From the NCBI RefSeq assembly GCF_019797825.1, contig NZ_CP081855.1, positions 124,001 through 188,000 on the forward strand: a stretch of 64,000 nucleotides of DNA, written 5' to 3'. Shown piece after piece: positions 56,748-64,000 of this stretch. This stretch comes from Limosilactobacillus panis. Its GTDB lineage: Bacteria > Bacillota > Bacilli > Lactobacillales > Lactobacillaceae. The notes beneath the pieces are model-generated. The model did not search any database and was not told where the DNA came from. It saw only the letters and a program-made list of their open reading frames with translations. Each line of letters starts with the position of its first letter. The first letter of the stretch is position 1. Made by a program: the position numbers and the translations under genes.

Positions 56748-57128
56748 ATGGAACAACTACTTAGTAATGTACCGGTGTTATTTGCTGACATCGGTCACAA
56801 TAAAATCTTATATCACCTGGTGGTAATTGTATTGGCCGCAATTGCGGCGTTCATTCCGCGGTACTTTCCAATTCTCTTCTTCTCGACGCGGAAAATCCCG
56901 GAATGGTTTAACGAGTGGATGAAGTACGTCCCGGTGAGCCTATTCACCGCCCTAGTTGTTAAAAACGTCTTCATCACCACCGCTGGTTATCACTTTGTGC
57001 CTTTTGGTCACGTAGAACAAATCTTTGCAGCCTTGATTGTAATGGTTATTGCCTACTTTACCCGGTCGATGTCAATCTCTGTGATCGGTGGGTTAGTTGC
57101 GGTCTGGCTGCTGAGCATGGTAATTTAA
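56748..57128 (+). CDS. azlD: Branched-chain amino acid export protein AzlD
   Basis: Small subunit of 126 aa with four helices, containing AAFIPRYFPILFFSTRKIPEWFNEWMKYVPVSLFTALVV (split over about residues 33-71). The frame opens at GTG 56736, overlapping the azlC stop; ATG 56748 after GGGGAT is preferred. Confidence 0.9.
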   Translation: MEQLLSNVPVLFADIGHNKILYHLVVIVLAAIAAFIPRYFPILFFSTRKIPEWFNEWMKYVPVSLFTALVVKNVFITTAGYHFVPFGHVEQIFAALIVMVIAYFTRSMSISVIGGLVAVWLLSMVI

Positions 57129-57147
57129 TATTAAAGGTAATGATTAT

Positions 57148-57194
57148 GGGTCAGCTTTTCGATTGTCAGGCAATCGGAAGCTGGCCCTTTTTTA
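57148..57194 (+). terminator. azlCD terminator
   Basis: GGGTCAGCTTTTCGATTG pairs with CAATCGGAAGCTGGCCC, then TTTTTT. Confidence 0.9.
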
Positions 57195-57378
57195 ATGTTC
57201 GTATTTTTAAAATAAACATAAGCGAACGTTCGGAATGGAAACACCTTAAAATTAGGGATTAATTAAAATTAACAATCCCCCTTGTTATTACACTAATGTC
57301 GTGATACCTTTTAAACACCGAATTAATCCGGATATTATTTGTTTATTGTTCGTATTTTTCAAAAAGGAGACGGGGTTA

Positions 57379-58614
57379 ATGGTAAAGACAAGGAATCGAT
57401 ATGGAGTGGCCCTCGCGGGGGTTGTTCTTCACTTGATGATTGGTGGCGTCTACGCCTGGAGTGTGTTTACAAAACCAATTGCGCAGCAGACGGGATGGAA
57501 GGAAACGGCGGTCTCGTTTGCATTTAGTTTAGCAATCTTTTTCCTGGGAATGTCAGCGGCGTTCATGGGTCGGCTGGTAGAAAAGTTTGGCCCAACCGTT
57601 ACGGGGACGATTTCCAGTATCTGCTACGGGAGCGGAATCGCCCTGACTGGGCTGGCGGTTCAAAGTCACCAGCTCTGGCTGCTATACTTGGCATACGGGG
57701 TTATTGGTGGCCTGGGTCTGGGTTCGGGCTACGTTACCCCGGTTTCAACCATTATTCGGTGGTTCCCGGACAAGCGGGGACTCGCAACCGGTCTGGCAAT
57801 CATGGGCTTCGGTTTCGCGGCCCTGTTGACGGGCCCAGTTGCCCAACACCTGATGGCAGTTGTTGGCCTTGCTAATACCTTCTATGTGTTGGGGATCTTC
57901 TATTTTGTCGTGATGGTTATTGCGGCCCAGTTTATTAAAAAGCCACGGTCCCATGAGCTCCCGCAAGCAATTGCGGCAAATGCCCAACGGGTGAGCCTGA
58001 CTGGCCAGGAACTGACGGCCAACCAAGCGTTAAAGACTCGGACGTTTGCTTTCCTCTGGTTCATGTTCTTTATCAACATCACCACGGGGATTGGCCTGGT
58101 TTCGGCGGCTTCACCAATGGCTCAGAACATGACGACGATGACTGCTGCGGCCGCTGCTGTGATGGTCGGGATCATCGGCCTTTTCAACGGCTTTGGTCGA
58201 TTGGCCTGGGCAACCTTGTCGGATTATATTGGTCGCCCGCTGACCTACAGCTTAATCTTCGTGTTGGACATTGTGATGCTTTTTGTCCTCTTGTTCTTTA
58301 AGACACCGTTTATCTTTGCCCTGGCCCTGTGCCTGTTGATGTCGTGCTACGGTGCTGGCTTTTCAGTAATTCCTGCATACCTGGGGGATGTCTTTGGTAC
58401 CAAGCAACTGGGGGCAATTCATGGCTACATCCTGACCGCCTGGGCGGCAGCCGGAATGGTGGGGCCCATCCTCTTGTCCTACACGCACCAGGTCTTACAT
58501 AATTACTACGTCACACTGGTAGTCTTTGTAATTATTGATGCCCTGGCAATGCTCGTTTCCGTCTTGATTCAAAAGAATTTTGTTGCTCACCGGGCTGTTA
58601 AGGGAGTTGACTAG
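57379..58614 (+). CDS. OFA-family MFS transporter (oxalate/formate antiporter-like)
   Basis: A 411 aa, 12-helix carrier. HLMIGGVYAWSVFTKPI is the diagnostic OFA helix 1; GLGLGSGYVTPVSTIIRWFPDKRGLATGLAIMGFG (about 112-146) and GIIGLFNGFGRLAWATLSD are family-conserved. AAAAAGGAG precedes ATG 57379; the frame reaches 57301 without a better start. Lactobacillus members are thought to move organic acids, but the substrate is uncertain. Monocistronic, ending before the pyr leader. Confidence 0.88.
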   Translation: MVKTRNRYGVALAGVVLHLMIGGVYAWSVFTKPIAQQTGWKETAVSFAFSLAIFFLGMSAAFMGRLVEKFGPTVTGTISSICYGSGIALTGLAVQSHQLWLLYLAYGVIGGLGLGSGYVTPVSTIIRWFPDKRGLATGLAIMGFGFAALLTGPVAQHLMAVVGLANTFYVLGIFYFVVMVIAAQFIKKPRSHELPQAIAANAQRVSLTGQELTANQALKTRTFAFLWFMFFINITTGIGLVSAASPMAQNMTTMTAAAAAVMVGIIGLFNGFGRLAWATLSDYIGRPLTYSLIFVLDIVMLFVLLFFKTPFIFALALCLLMSCYGAGFSVIPAYLGDVFGTKQLGAIHGYILTAWAAAGMVGPILLSYTHQVLHNYYVTLVVFVIIDALAMLVSVLIQKNFVAHRAVKGVD

Positions 58615-58671
58615 GTGTTGACTTTTGGCCTAATAGCCGTTATTATCATTACTAACAAATTTACCTTTAAA

Positions 58672-58756
58672 CTAGTCCAGAGAGGCTAAGAAGGATTTCA
58701 ATTGTGCGTTACCAAAAACGGTCTTCTTAGCCTACTGCTAAGGAGGCTTTTATTTT
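58672..58756 (+). promoter_or_regulatory. PyrR attenuator 1 of the pyrD operon
   Basis: GTCCAGAGAGGCTAAGAAGG (58675-58694) is nearly identical to the B. subtilis PyrR-binding anti-antiterminator. CTTCTTAG (58723-58730) pairs with CTAAGGAG (58738-58745), then TTTTATTTT, as the terminator. No gene lies between this and attenuator 2. Confidence 0.85.
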
Positions 58757-58849
58757 ACAGAATTTCTTTAGCTACCAGCAGTGGGTTTTAAGAATCGGGT
58801 GCGGAACCATCAATCAATCTAGGGTATTTTGTTGAATACGAAAACCATT

Positions 58850-60631
<1,782 letters not shown>

Positions 60632-60632
60632 G

Positions 60633-61268
60633 ATGAGTTACGCAGAGACAGTCGCTAAGGACCTTTTGGAAATTCACGCGGTGACCCTGAGCCCGGACAA
60701 GCCTTACACCTGGGCCAGTGGCTTGCATTCACCAATTTACACTGATAACCGGTTAACGATTTCGTACCCGGCAGTCCGGCAAGCAATCTATCAGGGGATG
60801 GCGGCTCTGATTAAGGAACACTTTCCAGAAGCGGCCGTTATCGCGGGAACTGCTACTGCTGGGATCCCGCACGCTGCCTGGGTCGCCGAAGACCTAGGAA
60901 AGCCACTGGTTTATGTTCGCTCCAAACCGAAGGACCATGGTCGGGGCAAACAAATTGAGGGTGTCTTACAGGCCGGGGAGAAGGTTGTCGTGATTGATGA
61001 CCTAATTTCTACTGGTGGGAGTGTCCTCAACGCGGTAGCCGCGGTCAACAAGGCGGGCGCCACCGTTATCGGAGTTGTTTCCGTCTTTACTTACCAGTTA
61101 CCGGCAGCAGACAAGAATTTTGCGGATGCCGGCCTGAATTACTACTCCGTAACCAACTATCCGACCCTGGTCAACGTTGCTAAGGAGAACGGCTTGATTA
61201 GTGAAGACCACCTTTCTTCTCTGAACGAGTGGCGGCAGGACCCAGCGGCCTGGAGTGCTAAACACTAG
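60633..61268 (+). CDS. pyrE: Orotate phosphoribosyltransferase
   Basis: Joins orotate and PRPP to OMP; 211 aa. The PRPP motif is VVVIDDLISTGGSVLNA (about residues 116-132), with the catalytic loop VRSKPKDHGRGKQIEG (Lys/His) and ASGLHSPIYTDNR near the start. GGAGG lies within the end of pyrF. No pyrB, pyrC or carAB accompany the operon here. Confidence 0.96.
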   Translation: MSYAETVAKDLLEIHAVTLSPDKPYTWASGLHSPIYTDNRLTISYPAVRQAIYQGMAALIKEHFPEAAVIAGTATAGIPHAAWVAEDLGKPLVYVRSKPKDHGRGKQIEGVLQAGEKVVVIDDLISTGGSVLNAVAAVNKAGATVIGVVSVFTYQLPAADKNFADAGLNYYSVTNYPTLVNVAKENGLISEDHLSSLNEWRQDPAAWSAKH

Positions 61269-61324
61269 GCAGTAATTTCTCCCGAAAGTCTGTTATAATA
61301 CTTACAGAAAGTGAGTGGTTATTA

Positions 61325-61990
61325 ATGGACATGGAAGAAATTCGTCAACACGTTTTGGAAACGGCGAACCGGCGTTACGCAACCAAAAAGTATGACCCTA
61401 ATCGACATATTTCTCCTGCGGATTGGCACACCATCTTGGAGGTTGGTCGTCTTTCACCGAGTTCCTTTGGCTATGAGCCCTGGAAGTTTATCTTGATTAA
61501 CTCCCCGAAGGTTAAGAAAGACATTCGGCCCTTTTCCTGGGGGGCGGCCAATAGTCTCGACGGGGCTGACAAGCTACTGCTGATTCTGGCACGGACAGAT
61601 GTGACCTACGACAGTGACTATGTTCGTCACCTGGTATCTGACGTTAAGCATCACCAGTATTCCCCCGACTCAAAGCCTTCTCAGGCGTTTAAACACTTCC
61701 AGGAAGATGACCTTAAGATCAAGAATGACCAGGAACTCTTCGACTGGGCTAGCAAGCAGACCTACATCGCAATGGCGAACATGATGACCGCTGCAACCGA
61801 GCTTGGCATCGACTCCTGCCCAATTGAGGGCTTTAACTACGCGAAGATGAACGAGTACCTGAGTAAGCAGGGGATTATTGATTCACAGCACTGGCGCGTT
61901 TCGGTAATGGTCAGCTTCGGTTACCGCGACCAGCCAATTAAGCCCAAGGTCCGGCAGCCGCTGACGGCAATTTATGAAGAATTAAATTAG
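61325..61990 (+). CDS. Nitroreductase-family NAD(P)H oxidoreductase
   Basis: A 221 aa FMN enzyme (NfsB-like). RRYATKKYDPNRHI is the FMN-binding N-terminus, RLSPSSFGYEPWKFI a conserved helix and GYRDQPIKPKVRQPL the C-terminal signature. ATG 61325 follows GTGAGTGG; an in-frame ATG at 61331 is an alternative. Monocistronic with a terminator. Physiological substrate unknown. Confidence 0.9.
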   Translation: MDMEEIRQHVLETANRRYATKKYDPNRHISPADWHTILEVGRLSPSSFGYEPWKFILINSPKVKKDIRPFSWGAANSLDGADKLLLILARTDVTYDSDYVRHLVSDVKHHQYSPDSKPSQAFKHFQEDDLKIKNDQELFDWASKQTYIAMANMMTAATELGIDSCPIEGFNYAKMNEYLSKQGIIDSQHWRVSVMVSFGYRDQPIKPKVRQPLTAIYEELN

Positions 61991-61998
61991 AAACGAAC

Positions 61999-62047
61999 AA
62001 AGCCCATCGTTCTGGCATTTAATTGCTGAATTGATGGGCTTATTTTT
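61999..62047 (+). terminator. Terminator after the nitroreductase gene
   Basis: AAGCCCATC pairs with GATGGGCTT, with inner pairing around CATTTAATTG; TATTTTT follows. Confidence 0.75.
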
Positions 62048-62141
62048 ACAGAAACAGTTGACATTATCCACCATAACGATTAAAGTATCATTAAAATATT
62101 ATTAGAAATATAGGAAGAATATTAGAGAGAAGCGGATAAGG

Positions 62142-63086
62142 ATGACACGAAAAGTTGGTGTGATTGGCCAAGGACACGTTGGTGAAACCCTGGCGAATAA
62201 TCTGTTAGTGACCGGGACGGTGGATAAATTGGTCCTGATTGATACAAACGAAAAGAAACTGAATGCGAACGTAACTGACTTCGAGGATGCGGCGGCGAAC
62301 CTGCCGACCCACACAAAGGTCCTTCGTAATGATTACGGGGCCTTGGGTGATGCCGACGTGGTGGTGATCGCGGTTGGCGATATTGGTATCCAAAATGACG
62401 ACGCTAAACACGACCGCTTCATGGAACTAAAGGTGAACAGCCGCGCTGCCAAGGAGGTAGGGACCAAACTGAAGGAGGTCGGCTTTAACGGTGTGCTGGT
62501 TTCAATCAGTAACCCCTGTGACGTCATTGCGGCCCTGTTCCAAAAGTACACCGGCCTACCAAAGGACCAGGTGATTGGGACCGGGACCCTACTTGATACC
62601 GCCCGCCTCCACAAGGTTGTTGGTCAGGCCCTAAACGTTGATCCCCGCTCGGTAACCGGCTACGCACTTGGTGAGCACGGTAACTCCCAGTTTGCGGCAT
62701 GGTCACAGGTCCGTGTCCTCGGGCAAAATATTACCGACCTCGCTGCCGCCAGCGATGACCTGGACTTAGACGCCCTTGCCGAAGCAACCAAGGCTGGCGG
62801 CTACACCGTCTTCCACGGGAAACTTTACACTAACTTCGGAATTGCGGCGGCGGCCCTGCGCCTGGTTACCGCCATCCTTAATGATGCCAACATTGAACTG
62901 CCGTGCTCCAACTTCCGTGAGGAGTACGGGACCTACTGTGGCTACCCTGCTATCATCGGCAACGGTGGGGTGGTCAAGCAACTGCAGCTGAACCTGACGC
63001 CCGATGAGGAAAAGAAGTTGGCCAAGTCAGCAAACTACATTCGGACCCGTTTTGATGAGACTGCCCAAAAGTTGGCAGCGGAATAA
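62142..63086 (+). CDS. L-2-hydroxyisocaproate dehydrogenase (LDH/MDH family)
   Basis: A 314 aa NADH-dependent 2-ketoacid reductase. The Rossmann motif is GVIGQGHVGETLANNL, and catalytic residues include R155 with D152 and H179 (GEHGNSQ). The mobile loop reads GDIGIQNDDAKHDRF instead of the Gln/Arg loop of lactate dehydrogenase, as in L-HicDH, so branched-chain 2-ketoacids are the expected substrates. The start ATG 62142 is preceded by GAGAGAAGCGGATAAGG. Confidence 0.9.
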   Translation: MTRKVGVIGQGHVGETLANNLLVTGTVDKLVLIDTNEKKLNANVTDFEDAAANLPTHTKVLRNDYGALGDADVVVIAVGDIGIQNDDAKHDRFMELKVNSRAAKEVGTKLKEVGFNGVLVSISNPCDVIAALFQKYTGLPKDQVIGTGTLLDTARLHKVVGQALNVDPRSVTGYALGEHGNSQFAAWSQVRVLGQNITDLAAASDDLDLDALAEATKAGGYTVFHGKLYTNFGIAAAALRLVTAILNDANIELPCSNFREEYGTYCGYPAIIGNGGVVKQLQLNLTPDEEKKLAKSANYIRTRFDETAQKLAAE

Positions 63087-63308
63087 ATTTAAAAACTCCT
63101 AAGTTTTTTCGACAAAAAAAGAAGTATTTACAGGCAAAAAACGTATTTCAAAGAGCCGTATCGATTTTTAAAAAGTACAATATCATCCTTAATGGTCTAC
63201 TTAACAGACTATTCTATTTTACTCATTACAGCATCTACCCATTAACCAAGATAACGTTGGCCAATTGCGCTCAAAAGTGACATTTGAGGAAGCGTTTGCT
63301 GGCTATAA

Positions 63309-63367
63309 TCCCCTTAAGGGTGACACTTGAAATAATAAAAGTGTTATTTCCTTAAGGGGGTTTTTGC
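63309..63367 (+). terminator. Hairpin between L-HicDH and the IS3-type gene
   Basis: CCCCTTAAGG pairs with CCTTAAGGGGG over an inner ACACTT/AAGTGT hairpin, then TTTTT. The 63087-63300 stretch is AT-rich and shows nothing else. Confidence 0.65.
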
Positions 63368-63385
63368 ATTTCAAGTTATTCGACA

Positions 63386-64000
63386 ATGAATAGACTAGAG
63401 TTGCTTTACGGCTATCAAAAGACAGAATCCGGCCTCAAAGTATATGCCGATATGCATCATGTCAATCAGAATACGATGACAAGATGGATTCGGCAGTTTC
63501 TCTTGCATGGTTTGGCGGGGGTTCGCCATCGTTCATTCAATCTTCGCTATTCGCTAAATACTAAGATTGAAGCCGTCAAAGAGTATCAAGCCGGTTTCCC
63601 AGGCGAAAAAATCATTGAAAAGTATGATATTCGTAGTCTCTCTCAACTAAAACAGTGGTCGATCCAGTACAATAATGATGAACTAAAGACTAAGTCAAGA
63701 AAGCGAGTCAGAAAAATGGGTCGAAAAGTTAATTTTGAAGAGAAATGCAAAATCGTACAGTGGGTCTTGGACCATGACAATGACTACCAAGGAGCAACAA
63801 TTCATTTTAATGTAAGCTATCAGCGTGTCTACTCATGGGTTCGCAAATATCATGAGGCAGCTGACAGTTGGGAAGCCTTGAAAGATAATGGCGGGCATCG
63901 CAAGCCACAAAAAGCTTTAGAAGAGATGACCGAAAAAGAGCGACTTGAAGCTGAAATTAAAAGACTAAAGAAAATCAATCGAGAAATGGAGCTTGAGATC
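63386..64000 (+). CDS. IS3-family (IS150-like) transposase OrfA, running off the window
   Basis: A 205-codon open frame continues to the last base. It has two HTH regions, GLKVYADMHHVNQNTMTRWI and QGATIHFNVSYQRVYSWVRK, of the IS150 group, and ends with the leucine-zipper-like stretch EEMTEKERLEAEIKRLKKIN used for OrfA dimerisation and frameshifting. OrfB would lie beyond the window. The left IS end is not defined; ATTTGAGG/ACTTGAAA words near 63280-63335 are candidates. Confidence 0.82.
   Translation, partial: MNRLELLYGYQKTESGLKVYADMHHVNQNTMTRWIRQFLLHGLAGVRHRSFNLRYSLNTKIEAVKEYQAGFPGEKIIEKYDIRSLSQLKQWSIQYNNDELKTKSRKRVRKMGRKVNFEEKCKIVQWVLDHDNDYQGATIHFNVSYQRVYSWVRKYHEAADSWEALKDNGGHRKPQKALEEMTEKERLEAEIKRLKKINREMELEI

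Overview
The window is a contiguous stretch of a low-to-mid GC Firmicute chromosome. Gene content and style point to a heterofermentative lactobacillus of the Limosilactobacillus type: maltose phosphorylase with beta-phosphoglucomutase, L-2-hydroxyisocaproate dehydrogenase, a CBS-less IMP dehydrogenase, T-box and PyrR attenuators, and an rsmG-noc-parA-parB cluster. The species cannot be fixed from the sequence alone. Nearly all genes are ordinary chromosomal genes with strong GGAGG-type ribosome binding sites. I saw no rRNA, tRNA or CRISPR array.

Layout. 1-4.2 kb: maltose uptake and phosphorolysis (5'-truncated MFS permease, mapA, pgmB). 4.2-7.4 kb: an intact IS4 element with 8-bp target duplications, inserted just upstream of the -10 box of an aldo/keto reductase-cupin pair, flanked by two copies of a dispersed palindromic repeat. 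7.4-13.1 kb: MFS transporter, membrane glycerophosphodiesterase, small alarmone synthetase and a CiaRH-like two-component system. 13.1-17.4 kb: purine genes guaC and purA (divergent) and pyrR behind its own PyrR attenuator. 17.4-21.5 kb: GyrI-like, MarR, B3/4-domain, small membrane protein and rlmD genes. 21.7-24.5 kb: a three-gene flavin locus, the most interesting part of the window. It holds two NADPH-dependent FMN reductases, the second fused to a PAS domain and an acidic tail carrying three ApbE-type flavinylation motifs, followed by a leaderless ApbE flavin transferase. 24.5-26.3 kb: IS1182-type element.

26.4-32.1 kb: T-box serS, a glutamine-type ABC transporter and a T-box amino acid permease. 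32.1-33.1 kb: a gene-free kilobase with its own promoter, a predicted structured RNA of about 300 nt, a Noc-binding palindrome, another dispersed repeat and cre/LacI-type operators. 33.1-35.3 kb: nucleoside transporter and nucleoside hydrolase. 35.5-41.1 kb: rsmG-noc-parA-parB-DUF951-ychF-DUF1129, a chromosome-segregation cluster usually close to oriC. Four matches to the Noc-binding consensus lie within the window. 41.2-45 kb: alpha-xylosidase and a frameshifted GPH sugar transporter. 45.2-50.3 kb: deo operon (deoC, deoB, pdp, deoD, deoR) under a cre site, with pdp broken by a perfect 13-bp tandem duplication. 50.3-55.8 kb: guaB, an LCP cell-wall ligase, an IS30 element and a VanRS-like two-component system. 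55.8-58.6 kb: azlCD and an OFA-family transporter. 58.6-61.3 kb: pyrD-pyrF-pyrE behind two tandem PyrR attenuators. 61.3-64 kb: nitroreductase, L-HicDH and the start of an IS3-type transposase gene that runs off the window.

Together the genes cover nucleotide salvage and synthesis (guaC, purA, guaB, pyrR/D/F/E, nupC, nucleoside hydrolase, deo genes), disaccharide phosphorolysis, and amino acid uptake. Regulation is largely by RNA attenuators and cre sites. Insertion sequences and palindromic repeats sit in most of the larger intergenic gaps.
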